Source: Clostridiales bacterium
Lineage (GTDB): Bacteria; Bacillota; Clostridia; Oscillospirales; Acutalibacteraceae
Direction: 5' to 3'
Assembly: GCA_024697575.1 (NCBI GenBank)
Contig: JAILFM010000109.1
Coordinates: forward strand, 1 to 44,626
DNA length: 44,626 nucleotides
Part shown: in pieces, positions 29,384-38,520 of the stretch
Position numbering within the stretch: the first letter of the stretch is position 1
Layout of the letters: every line of letters begins with the position of its first letter
Made by a program: the position numbers and the translations under genes
The notes under the pieces: generated by a model
The model's input: only the letters and a program-made list of their open reading frames with translations
The model's database searches: none
What the model was told of the DNA's origin: nothing

Positions 29384-29914
29384 ATGGCTAAATTAAAAGA
29401 TATTGATAAAAAAGCCGAAGAAAAGGGCAAGGGACTTGTTACACTTTGGCAGTTTGTGAAATTCATTTTTGTTAGTTTGATAGCTTTTGTTGTTCAATTC
29501 TTATTGCTTAATACTCTCGGACTTATTCCGGCTGTTAAAGAGCTGTATTCGGTGGATTTTAAATGGTGGATTTTTACCTGTGAAGTTGCTGCGGGCGGTT
29601 TAGGTTATTTTATTGTTAATAATACAGCTAATATATCCGCGCAGATTGTTTCTTTTTTTGTTAACAGAGAAAAAACATTTAATTCCGGGGCAAATGTTGC
29701 AATAACCCTTCCGATTTATCTTGTTTTTACAATTTGTCTGATTGTTTTTTCGGCATGGTTTAATCCTTTCTTTAAGGACTTTCTTGTTTCAAAAGGTTTG
29801 GGGGATGTCCCTGCGTCAAACGCATCGACCATGCTGTGCTGCACAATCCAATTCTTTTTGTATTTCCCCGTTGACAAGATTTTATTCAGAAAGCCTAAGG
29901 AAACGCTGATTTAA
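29384..29914 (+). CDS. GtrA-like membrane protein
   Basis: WQFVKFIFVSLIAFVVQFLLLNTL ... ISAQIVSFFVNREKTFNSG. Confidence 0.75.
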   Translation: MAKLKDIDKKAEEKGKGLVTLWQFVKFIFVSLIAFVVQFLLLNTLGLIPAVKELYSVDFKWWIFTCEVAAGGLGYFIVNNTANISAQIVSFFVNREKTFNSGANVAITLPIYLVFTICLIVFSAWFNPFFKDFLVSKGLGDVPASNASTMLCCTIQFFLYFPVDKILFRKPKETLI

Positions 29915-29918
29915 TCAG
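29895..29918. repeat. Dispersed short repeat, copy C
   Basis: CTAAGGAAACGCTGATTTAATCAG; overlaps the GtrA 3' end and supplies its stop codon. Confidence 0.6.
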
Positions 29919-29963
29919 AGTTTACCCAAAAATAAATAATATTAATCAAAGGAAGAGTATGAA

Positions 29964-30911
29964 ATGAAGAAATTATCTAAATCCATATCGTTAATTTTAC
30001 TTCTCGTTTTAATTGTTGGTCTATTTGCTTCCTGCGGGAATGCCGGCGCTGATAAAAACGCATCGGAAGCCATAGCATATACTGCCCATGAAAAATCTTA
30101 CGGTTATGATTATGTCAGTCAGGATGTTGATACGGAAGCTGTTTCTGAAAACAACCCTGCGGAAATTAACAACAGTTCCGACAGGAAGCTCGTAAAAAAC
30201 GGTGAGTTATCAGTTCAGACGAAGGAATTTGATGCTTTTCTTTCTTTAGTTGATTCAAAGGTTAAAGCCCTCGGCGGTTATATTGAAGAAAGCAGTGTTA
30301 ACAATAACAATGATTACTATTATTCATCTTCTTTAAAAAATGCTGCTCTCACAGTCAGAGTTCCTGAGGAAAAGTTCGACGAATTTCTAACTGCAGTTTC
30401 TGAGATGTCTAACATAACCAGCAAAGCGGTTTCTGTTACTGATATAACTGACAGCTATATTGACACCGAAAGCCGTATTAATGCTCTTAGAGCTGAACAA
30501 AAGGCGCTTATGAATATACTTGAAAAAGCGGACAAGGTTTCCGATACGATCGAAGTATATTCAAGAATAAGCGAAGTTAATGCTCAAATTGAGAGTTTGA
30601 CAAGAACAATAAAATCATATGATAAAATGGTTGCTTATTCAAAAATAGAAATTGATGTATATGAAGTTGAAAAAATAACCGAAACTGAAAAAGAAGGCTT
30701 TTTTGCGGAGACATTCAGGCGACTGAAGGATAATTTATATGATATAGGTGTTGGTTTAAGAAACTTTGCAATTGGATTCATTAGCTCTTTACCTTATCTT
30801 TTGATTTTGTTTGTTATTGTTTTTGCGGTTATAATCATTATCAAAAAGATAATAAAAAAACATAAAAAAAAGAAGGCTGCAAAGACTGTGACTGAGGAAA
30901 AAAGCGAATAA
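29964..30911 (+). CDS. DUF4349 domain lipoprotein with C-terminal TM
   Basis: LIVGLFASCGN lipobox-like; RKLVKNGELSVQTKEFDAFLSLVDSKVKALGGYIEES; VRVPEEKFDEFL; TM plus basic tail. Confidence 0.85.
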   Translation: MKKLSKSISLILLLVLIVGLFASCGNAGADKNASEAIAYTAHEKSYGYDYVSQDVDTEAVSENNPAEINNSSDRKLVKNGELSVQTKEFDAFLSLVDSKVKALGGYIEESSVNNNNDYYYSSSLKNAALTVRVPEEKFDEFLTAVSEMSNITSKAVSVTDITDSYIDTESRINALRAEQKALMNILEKADKVSDTIEVYSRISEVNAQIESLTRTIKSYDKMVAYSKIEIDVYEVEKITETEKEGFFAETFRRLKDNLYDIGVGLRNFAIGFISSLPYLLILFVIVFAVIIIIKKIIKKHKKKKAAKTVTEEKSE

Positions 30912-30928
30912 GTTATTGCAGTATTCAT

Positions 30929-32566
30929 ATGAATGATTTATCAAAATTATTTTTAAATGTTTCTGATGGCGATACGGTTACTTTGAATGAAAACGGAGTT
31001 TATTCGATTTCACCAGAAGACAGTTTTGTTTTGGAAAATCTTTTTTTCAGCAATACGGCAAATCAGAGTGAGAATCCTAACGGAACAAGGTTTTGCGGTA
31101 TTTATCTTGAAAATAAGAATAATATTACCATTGACGGTAACGGCGCAGTGATATTGATTCACGGCATTATGACCCCTTTCATATTTAAAAAATGCCGTAA
31201 TGTAATGTTAAAAAATCTGACGTTTGATCATTATCGGCCGACAATGAGTGAAATGACTGTTATCCTCAGTCAACCCGGCAGAGCGGTTGTCAGAATCAAT
31301 GATGAATATATCTATAAAATCAAAGATAATGATTTGATTTGGCAATCCGAAAACAAAAATAACGGTGAAAAGTATTGGGAAATTAAATATAAGGGTCCGG
31401 GTGTTCTTACAAACTCTTATAACCTTGAAACCGGTATAATTGATGATATGATTGCCGGGAAAAATGATTCTTGGGGCGGTTTTCCCGATATTGAAAAAAT
31501 TACGCAGTTGCAAAAAGGCGTTCTCAAACTCGAATTCAAAGATAAAGATAAAAAAATTCCCGTTAATACGGTCGCTCAGACAAGAAGTATAAAACGCCTT
31601 CAAACAGGCGGTGCGATTGATGAATGCGAAAACATTGTTCTTGAAAACCTCAGAATAATGTCAATGAACGGCTTTGGTATTTTGGCGCAGAATTCAAAAG
31701 ATTTAACCTATATCAATCTCGATTGCACACCGAAACAGGGCAGAACGATTGTTTCCGACGCTGATTTTTTCCATTTTTCAGGTTGCAGCGGCACTGTTAA
31801 TGTTATAGGTTGTAAGGCAAAGGGCGCACATGACGATATAATTAATATTCACGGAACTCATCTTAAAATTATATCGCTTGACAGTGAAAACAATTCCGTG
31901 TTGTTGCGTTATTCACACGCAGAAAGCTGGGGCTTTAACCCTTACTATCCCGGTGATGAGATTGAATTTGTTTCCGGAAATTGTTTAACCTCATATCACA
32001 AAACAACCGTTAAATCACTGAAAAAAATCAATAACACCGATTTTCTCGTTTTTCTGAATTCTCTGCCTGAAAAAGAGCCTAAGGATAACGATGTTATCGA
32101 AAACGTAACAAGAACCGCCGCTTTGAATGTTTTTAACAATCAGTTTTCATGCATTCCTTCAAGGGCTGTTTTATGCACAACACGCAAGGATGTTCATATA
32201 GAAAACAACTTATTTATGAATATGGGTGCTCCCGTTTTGTGCGTTGCCGATGATGCCAATTTCTGGTTTGAATCCGGAAAGAGCGGAAGAATCTATTTCG
32301 AAAACAATATTGTCATTAATTGCTCTGTAAGGGAAGAAAATTCGGGTTCCGATGTGATAAGATACGAACCGGTTGTTATGGATAAAGAGTTTAATCAACC
32401 CGTTCACAATTTTTTATCTGTAAAAAACAATAAGTTTTATAATTATTTTTCGGACAGATATACAATTAATTTGAACTATTTGAATGAAGCTGAGATTAAA
32501 AATAATTATTCCAATGTCAGTTTAGTAACAAAAAAAGGCAAAGGATGCGTTAAAGTATCGGTTTAA
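30929..32566 (+). CDS. Right-handed beta-helix protein, GH110 alpha-1,3-galactosidase-like
   Basis: NNITIDGNGAVILIHGIMTPF, DADFFHFSGCSGTVNVIGCKAKGAHDDIINIHGTHL, NNLFMNMGAPVLCVADDANFWFESG; resembles the GH110 core. Confidence 0.65.
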   Translation: MNDLSKLFLNVSDGDTVTLNENGVYSISPEDSFVLENLFFSNTANQSENPNGTRFCGIYLENKNNITIDGNGAVILIHGIMTPFIFKKCRNVMLKNLTFDHYRPTMSEMTVILSQPGRAVVRINDEYIYKIKDNDLIWQSENKNNGEKYWEIKYKGPGVLTNSYNLETGIIDDMIAGKNDSWGGFPDIEKITQLQKGVLKLEFKDKDKKIPVNTVAQTRSIKRLQTGGAIDECENIVLENLRIMSMNGFGILAQNSKDLTYINLDCTPKQGRTIVSDADFFHFSGCSGTVNVIGCKAKGAHDDIINIHGTHLKIISLDSENNSVLLRYSHAESWGFNPYYPGDEIEFVSGNCLTSYHKTTVKSLKKINNTDFLVFLNSLPEKEPKDNDVIENVTRTAALNVFNNQFSCIPSRAVLCTTRKDVHIENNLFMNMGAPVLCVADDANFWFESGKSGRIYFENNIVINCSVREENSGSDVIRYEPVVMDKEFNQPVHNFLSVKNNKFYNYFSDRYTINLNYLNEAEIKNNYSNVSLVTKKGKGCVKVSV

Positions 32567-32617
32567 AAAACTCACCGGCAGTCGACTTTTTTAAAGTCCG
32601 AAGCCGGTGAGTTTTTT
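32565..32617. terminator. Bidirectional intrinsic terminator
   Basis: Perfect AAAAAACTCACCGGC (32565-32579) / GCCGGTGAGTTTTTT (32603-32617) between convergent genes. Confidence 0.9.
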
Positions 32618-32629
32618 CTTTGAAAAAAA

Positions 32630-33421
32630 TCAGAATTCGCTGCTTATCGCAAATGCATGGTTCAGCGGTCCGCTGCCTTTTCCTAAGTCAAGCATTGCTT
32701 TGAGCGCACCGGAAACATACTTTTTTGATTTTTCAATCGATTGTATCAAATCAAATCCTTTTGCAAGGTTAGAAGCTATGGCGCTTGAGAGAGTGCATCC
32801 TGTGCCGTGAGTGTTTGGGTTATCGATTCTTTCACTGCGAAACCATTTCGTTTTTCCATAGCTGATTAAAAGGTCATTTGCATCGTTGATTTTATGACCG
32901 CCTTTTAAAAGAACACTGCAATTAAATTCATTTGAAATAATCAATGCCGCATTATACATATCTTCTTCACTTATAATATGCATTTCTGTCAGACGCTCTG
33001 CTTCCGGAATATTCGGTGTAATAAGCGTTGCCAACGGAAACAGTTCTTTTTTCAGAACATCTACAGCACTGTCGTCTATTAGCTTAGAACCTGAGCTCGA
33101 TACCATAACAGGGTCTACAACTATATTTATTGCTCTGTATTGTTTTAACTTTTTTGCAATTACTTTTATAAGTTCTTTATCGGATACCATTCCAATTTTT
33201 ACCGCATCCGGAAAAATATCAGTGAAAATACAGTCCAGTTCCTTTTCCAAAAAATCGGGCGTAACATTCATTATGTCGGTAACGCCTGCAGTGTTCTGTG
33301 CAGTCAGGGCAGTTACGGCGCTCATTGCAAAAACACCGTTTGCAGTCATGGTTTTAATATCCGCCTGTATTCCCGCACCGCCTGAGCAGTCACTGCCTGC
33401 AATAGTCAACGCTGTTTTCAT
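32630..33421 (-). CDS. thiD: Hydroxymethylpyrimidine/phosphomethylpyrimidine kinase
   Basis: ALTIAGSDCSGGAGIQADIKTMTANGVFAMSAVTALTAQNT, NPNTHGTGCTLSSAIASNLAKG. Confidence 0.95.
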   Translation of the reverse strand: MKTALTIAGSDCSGGAGIQADIKTMTANGVFAMSAVTALTAQNTAGVTDIMNVTPDFLEKELDCIFTDIFPDAVKIGMVSDKELIKVIAKKLKQYRAINIVVDPVMVSSSGSKLIDDSAVDVLKKELFPLATLITPNIPEAERLTEMHIISEEDMYNAALIISNEFNCSVLLKGGHKINDANDLLISYGKTKWFRSERIDNPNTHGTGCTLSSAIASNLAKGFDLIQSIEKSKKYVSGALKAMLDLGKGSGPLNHAFAISSEF

Positions 33422-33441
33422 ATTTCCTCCGAAATAATATT

Positions 33442-34095
33442 TTATACTATACCAAACAAAGCCGATTTAAACTCTGACATATTATCAATATAAAAATCAG
33501 CTTCAGCTTTCAGATACTGTTGATTTTCTTTATTGTAATTATCACTGACCCCCATTGTTATAAATCCGGCTTTTTCAGCTGTTCTTAATGCATAAAGTGA
33601 GTCCTCAACAACCAGACAGTTTTCGGGTTTAATATTAAGAAATTCACATGCAGATAAAAATATTTCCGGTGAACTCTTACTTGAACCGATTTCCGTATTT
33701 GTGAAAATGTTATCAAAATATTTTAATAAGCCGTGATTTGAAAGCGATTTTTCTATATGATAACGCATGCCCGAGCTCGCAATAACCATCGGAATGTTTT
33801 TGCTTTTAAGAAATGATAGCGCGTTTTCAATTCCCGGCTTTTTTTCGGCGCTGAAATACATCTTGTCAAGCTCTTCTTTGATTAGACGGATTATTTCTTC
33901 ATTTGATTTATTTATCTGAGTTTTTTCTTTCATTAACTCAGTCGCTTCTTCAATGCTTTTTGACGCAAGAACTTTGATAAGTCCGGCATCAGGTTCAAGC
34001 CCAAAAAAACGGATTAAGTTTTCGCTCACTTTCGCCCAGATACCCATTGAATCAAGTATAACTCCGTCGTTATCAAATATAACGCCTTTAATCAT
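33442..34095 (-). CDS. HAD hydrolase, beta-phosphoglucomutase-like
   Basis: GVIFDNDGVILDSM, VIASSGMRYHIEKSL, LVVEDSLYALRTAEKAGF. Confidence 0.9.
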   Translation of the reverse strand: MIKGVIFDNDGVILDSMGIWAKVSENLIRFFGLEPDAGLIKVLASKSIEEATELMKEKTQINKSNEEIIRLIKEELDKMYFSAEKKPGIENALSFLKSKNIPMVIASSGMRYHIEKSLSNHGLLKYFDNIFTNTEIGSSKSSPEIFLSACEFLNIKPENCLVVEDSLYALRTAEKAGFITMGVSDNYNKENQQYLKAEADFYIDNMSEFKSALFGIV

Positions 34096-34264
34096 TATCT
34101 GAAAGTCCTTTCACGTTTCCGATTATTTGCTTAATAATATAAGAAAAAGAAATCTTCTGTCAATATGAGTTAATTAAAATATTTGACATTTGAGATATTT
34201 TATGCATTAATATAAAGTGACTAAGTAAGTTTTAAATTTTTTTGACCAAGGGGAGAAGTATTAT

Positions 34265-35869
34265 ATGAAAAAGATTGATCTTTCGGTTTACGGTATTAAC
34301 GATGTCAAAGAGGTTATTTACAATCCCTCTTTTGAACAGCTTTTTGAAGAGGAAACAAAGCCGGAACTTGAAGGTTATGAGGTTGGTCAGTTAACAGAGC
34401 TCGGCGCTGTTAATGTTATGACCGGTATTTTCACAGGCCGTTCACCCAAGGACAAATATATTGTCATGGATGAAAATTCTAAAGATACCGTTTGGTGGAC
34501 GAGTGATGAGTATAAAAACGACAATCATCCCTTGTCAGAGTCTACTTGGCATGAATTAAAAGAATTAGCGGTAAAAGAGCTCAGCGGCAAAAGACTGTTT
34601 GTGGTTGATGCTTTTTGCGGCGCAAATGCCGATACCCGTATGTCCATTCGCTTTATTGTTGAGGTGGCTTGGCAGGCTCACTTCATTAAAAATATGTTCA
34701 TTGTGCCTACGGATGAAGAATTAGAATCATTTGAGCCTGATTTTGTTATCTATAATGCATCAAAAGCTAAGGTGGAAAATTTTGAGCAGCTCGGTCTCAA
34801 CAGTGAAACTGCCGTTGCTTTCAATATCACAAGCCATGAGCAGGTTATAATCAACACATGGTACGGCGGCGAAATGAAAAAGGGTATGTTTTCCATGATG
34901 AACTACTATCTGCCTCTTAAAGGAATCGCTTCAATGCATTGCTCCGCCAATACCGATTTGAACGGTGAAAACACCGCTGTTTTCTTTGGCCTTTCAGGTA
35001 CCGGCAAAACCACGCTTTCAACAGACCCTAAACGTCTTCTTATCGGCGATGACGAGCACGGCTGGGATGATAACGGCGTATTCAATTTTGAGGGCGGTTG
35101 TTACGCAAAGGTTATTAACTTAGACAAAGAGAGCGAGCCCGATATTTATAACGCTATTAAACGCAATGCCCTTCTTGAAAATGTTACTGTTGATAAAGAC
35201 GGCAAAATTGATTTTAACGATAAGAGCGTAACCGAAAATACCCGCGTTTCTTACCCGATTAATCATATTGAAAAGATTGTTCGCCCCGTCTCGGCAGCAC
35301 CTGCGGCTAAAAATGTTATCTTCCTTTCCGCTGACGCTTTCGGCGTTTTACCTCCGGTTTCAATTCTTACACCTGAGCAGACAAAGTATTACTTCCTTTC
35401 CGGCTTTACAGCGAAGCTTGCCGGCACCGAGCGTGGAATTACAGAACCTACACCCACTTTCTCAGCTTGCTTCGGTCAGGCTTTCCTTGAACTTCACCCG
35501 ACAAAATATGCGGAAGAGCTTGTTAAAAGAATGGAAATGAGTGGCGCCAAGGCATATCTTGTCAACACCGGCTGGAATGGAACCGGTAAGAGAATTTCCA
35601 TAAAAGATACACGCGGAATTATTGACGGCATTCTCGGCGGCAGTATTCGAAATGCGGATACCAAAGTTATTCCTTATTTTAATCTTGAAGTTCCCACATC
35701 ACTTGATGGTGTTGATTCCGGTATTCTTGACCCGCGTGATACTTATGCGGATAAGTCCGAATGGGAAGCGAAAGCAAAAGATCTGGCATCAAGATTTATT
35801 AAGAATTTTGCAAAATATGAAGGTAATGAGGCGGGCAAAGCCCTTGTTTCCGCCGGTCCCGTAGTTTAA
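34265..35869 (+). CDS. pckA: Phosphoenolpyruvate carboxykinase (ATP)
   Basis: [60 protein letters not shown]. Confidence 0.98.
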   Translation: MKKIDLSVYGINDVKEVIYNPSFEQLFEEETKPELEGYEVGQLTELGAVNVMTGIFTGRSPKDKYIVMDENSKDTVWWTSDEYKNDNHPLSESTWHELKELAVKELSGKRLFVVDAFCGANADTRMSIRFIVEVAWQAHFIKNMFIVPTDEELESFEPDFVIYNASKAKVENFEQLGLNSETAVAFNITSHEQVIINTWYGGEMKKGMFSMMNYYLPLKGIASMHCSANTDLNGENTAVFFGLSGTGKTTLSTDPKRLLIGDDEHGWDDNGVFNFEGGCYAKVINLDKESEPDIYNAIKRNALLENVTVDKDGKIDFNDKSVTENTRVSYPINHIEKIVRPVSAAPAAKNVIFLSADAFGVLPPVSILTPEQTKYYFLSGFTAKLAGTERGITEPTPTFSACFGQAFLELHPTKYAEELVKRMEMSGAKAYLVNTGWNGTGKRISIKDTRGIIDGILGGSIRNADTKVIPYFNLEVPTSLDGVDSGILDPRDTYADKSEWEAKAKDLASRFIKNFAKYEGNEAGKALVSAGPVV

Positions 35870-35888
35870 GGCTTAATTGTTACGATTG

Positions 35889-35924
35889 TGCCGGAAGCAA
35901 TCTTTGATAGGGTTGCTTCCGGCA
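35889..35924. repeat. 12-bp perfect inverted repeat downstream of pckA
   Basis: TGCCGGAAGCAA / TTGCTTCCGGCA, 12-nt loop, no T-tract on either side. Confidence 0.6.
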
Positions 35925-35963
35925 AAAGAAAAATAGTGAAAATGATGAAATGGTTACAATAAC

Positions 35964-35991
35964 TTGACAAAAATATTATTAATGTTATAAT
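35964..35991 (+). promoter_or_regulatory. Promoter for tRNA-Leu
   Basis: TTGACA - 16 nt - TATAAT about 10 nt before the tRNA 5' end. Confidence 0.85.
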
Positions 35992-36001
35992 AGCCTCACT
36001 T

Positions 36002-36088
36002 GACGGCGTGATGGAATTGGCAGACGTGCTGGACTCAAAATCCAGTCCTGGCAACAGGGTGCGGGTTCGACCCCCGCCGCCGGCACCA
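36002..36088 (+). tRNA. tRNA-Leu (CAA)
   Basis: Anticodon arm CTGGA-CTCAAAA-TCCAG, long variable arm, T-arm GCGGG-TTCGACC-CCCGC, encoded CCA. Confidence 0.95.
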
Positions 36089-36103
36089 TAGTCTTTTAAT
36101 CTG

Positions 36104-36154
36104 AAAGTCCTTGAAAAGCAGTTTACCTGTATTTTGGGACTTTTTTATTTTTTT
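36104..36154 (+). terminator. Terminator after tRNA-Leu
   Basis: AAAGTCC ... GGACTTT followed by a T-rich tract. Confidence 0.55.
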
Positions 36155-36201
36155 CCGGGAATCATTACCGCTTCTCACTGCTCGGTAGTTGAAATATTTT
36201 C

Positions 36202-36230
36202 TTGATATTCGGTTTTTCAATCACTATAAT
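36202..36230 (+). promoter_or_regulatory. Promoter for APC-GGDEF/GH5/GPH operon
   Basis: TTGATA - 17 nt - TATAAT. Confidence 0.7.
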
Positions 36231-36262
36231 GAGTAATATTAATATTGAAAAGAGTATGTGTT

Positions 36263-38500
36263 ATGAATAACTCTGAAACGCAGTCAAAGAGCGGTTTGTC
36301 TCGTTATATTAATATGCGTTCGGCCTGGGCGCTCGCAGTCGGAACAAGCGTCGGGTGGGGTTCACTTGTTGTTACCTGTAATACTTACCTAAAAAATGCC
36401 GGACCGCTTGGAAGTGTGCTCGGCATAATAATAGGCGCAATTGTTATGCTGATTGTATGCCGTAATTACGGTTATCTTGCAAATAAATACCACGACGCAG
36501 GCGGTGTTTATTCCTATACAAAAAATGTTTTCGGCTATGACAGGGCTTTTCTTGTTTCATGGTATTTGAGCATGGTTTATATTTCCATGTTTTGGGCCAA
36601 CGCAACATCTTTACCTTTATTTGCCAGATATTTTTTCGGCGATACATATCATTTCGGCTATCTTTACTCAATATTTGATTATGATGTTTATGCCGGTGAA
36701 ATGCTTCTTACTCTTGCGGCAATTGTGCTCGTTACAATTCTGTGCGTTAACAGCAAAACAATGACAGCTCATGTGATGACCGTTCTGGTAATTGCTTTTG
36801 TTATAGGTATTATTGTTTGCTTTGTTGTTTCACTGTTCGGTGGAATCAATTCAGGTGTAAATATAAGCCCTGCTTTTGCGCCGGATAATCTGCCTTTTGC
36901 CCAGGTAATACACATAACATTTATTTCCCCCTGGGCTTTTATCGGATTTGAAAATATATCACATTCAGCTGAGGAATTTAAATTCAATATTAAAAAGCTT
37001 CATAAAATTCTTGTTATTTCAGTGATTACAACAACTCTGCTGTATATATTCGTAACTTTGCTTTCAATAACGGCTTATCCGCCGGAATATGGTAACTGGT
37101 TTGAATATATTCAAAATCTCGGTAATGAAAAGGGCTTGCGTGCTCTGCCGGCTTTTTACGCCGCAAGCCGTTATCTCGGTAACACAGGTGTGGTTATTCT
37201 ATCTGTTTCACTTCTGTCGCTCGTCCTCACAAGTCTTATTGGAAATATGCGCGCTCTGAGCAGACTTTTTTATTCACTCTCTAAAGATGACATTTTGCCT
37301 TCGCTTTTTTCAAAGCTTAACAAAAAGCGTATTCCGTCGCGCGCTATGCTTCTTGTTTCTGCTATTTCGCTTGCCATCCCGTTTTTCGGCAGAACAACGA
37401 TTGGCTGGGTTGTTGATATAACGACTATAGGTTCAACGCTTATCTATGGCTTTGTTTGCGCGGCGGCTTTCAAAACTGCAAAAAAAGATAATTGTAAAAA
37501 AGTTAAAATTACCGGATTGATTGGGTTTGTTACCATGGTAATATTCGGTATTTATTTGCTTTTACCCGGAGTATTCAGAGGTAACAATCTTAAAAATGAA
37601 ACTTATTTTCTGCTGATTACATGGTCAATTCTCGGGTTTGTTTATTTCAGGGGAATTATTGCTAAAGACCACGCAAGGCGTTTCGGTAAGGCAATAATCG
37701 TATGGATTGCAATGCTTTCACTTGTTGTTTTAATGTCGGTTATTTGGACTAATAATATTGAAGAAGCGACGACAAAATCCGCTATATCGGGTGTTAAGGA
37801 TTATTATGAGGGTACTGCCGGCTCCGAAATTCTTGCTTTGGATGAAGAAGATTTTATAAATCAAACTCTGGAAAATATTCACAAAACCGATCTGATGATT
37901 AATTTTGTTGTAATTGCTTTGTTTATTTTTGCGCTTTTTGTTATGCTTAACAATCACTTTTCTATGAAGAAATGGGAGCAAAAAGCCATTAATGAACGCG
38001 ATGCCGCAAAAATTGCGGCTTACAAAGACCCACTGACCGGTGTTAAAAGCAAAACGGCATATTCTGAGGCGGAAACCCAGATTGAAGAAATGATTTCTTC
38101 AGGAATAACAGCGCCGTTTTCCGTTGTTGTCTGTGATATTAACGGGTTAAAATTTATTAATGACACTTTGGGTCATAAGGCCGGTGATGAATATATTCAA
38201 AAAGGTGCAAAACTGATTTGCGAGCTGTTCAAACACAGCCCTGTGTACAGAACCGGCGGTGACGAGTTTGTTATAATACTTTCTGAAATAGATTATCTTA
38301 ACCGAAGCGCAATTATGAAAAAGTTGCATGATTTGTCGGTTGATAATATCGGTAAAGACGGTGTTGTTATATCCGGCGGTATTTCAGATTTTGAGCCCGG
38401 CGTTTCCAAAAACTATAAGACTGTCTATGAAAAAGCGGACGCACTTATGTATGAAGAAAAGAAATTACTTAAAGGCTTAGGCGCTGTAACGCGTTTATGA
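36263..38500 (+). CDS. APC-superfamily amino acid permease fused to a C-terminal GGDEF domain
   Basis: Permease N-terminus SAWALAVGTSVGWGSLVVTCNTYLKNAGPLGSVLGIIIGAIVM; C-terminus DPLTGVKSKTAY...VVCDINGLKFINDTLGHKAGDEYI...YRTGGDEFVIIL. ATG 36263 preferred over TTG 36245. Confidence 0.9.
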   Translation: MNNSETQSKSGLSRYINMRSAWALAVGTSVGWGSLVVTCNTYLKNAGPLGSVLGIIIGAIVMLIVCRNYGYLANKYHDAGGVYSYTKNVFGYDRAFLVSWYLSMVYISMFWANATSLPLFARYFFGDTYHFGYLYSIFDYDVYAGEMLLTLAAIVLVTILCVNSKTMTAHVMTVLVIAFVIGIIVCFVVSLFGGINSGVNISPAFAPDNLPFAQVIHITFISPWAFIGFENISHSAEEFKFNIKKLHKILVISVITTTLLYIFVTLLSITAYPPEYGNWFEYIQNLGNEKGLRALPAFYAASRYLGNTGVVILSVSLLSLVLTSLIGNMRALSRLFYSLSKDDILPSLFSKLNKKRIPSRAMLLVSAISLAIPFFGRTTIGWVVDITTIGSTLIYGFVCAAAFKTAKKDNCKKVKITGLIGFVTMVIFGIYLLLPGVFRGNNLKNETYFLLITWSILGFVYFRGIIAKDHARRFGKAIIVWIAMLSLVVLMSVIWTNNIEEATTKSAISGVKDYYEGTAGSEILALDEEDFINQTLENIHKTDLMINFVVIALFIFALFVMLNNHFSMKKWEQKAINERDAAKIAAYKDPLTGVKSKTAYSEAETQIEEMISSGITAPFSVVVCDINGLKFINDTLGHKAGDEYIQKGAKLICELFKHSPVYRTGGDEFVIILSEIDYLNRSAIMKKLHDLSVDNIGKDGVVISGGISDFEPGVSKNYKTVYEKADALMYEEKKLLKGLGAVTRL

Positions 38501-38520
38501 TTTTTCGGGAGAATGAAAAA

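Noticed and set aside
12050-29918. Composite transposon bounded by the inverted repeat copies B and C
   Set aside because: The 18 kb between them is core housekeeping content (lexA, recA, cysS, lar, malQ) with no transposase.
33422-33441. TPP riboswitch for thiD
   Set aside because: Only 20 nt upstream before the next gene, and none of the conserved TPP motifs upstream of the HAD gene.
35889-35924. Standard intrinsic terminator after pckA
   Set aside because: Stem is strong but there is no T-tract on either strand; kept only as an inverted repeat.
36035-36220. Minus-strand ORF with RRRGSNPHPVARTGF
   Set aside because: It is the antisense of tRNA-Leu, a classic spurious ORF; no independent coding evidence.
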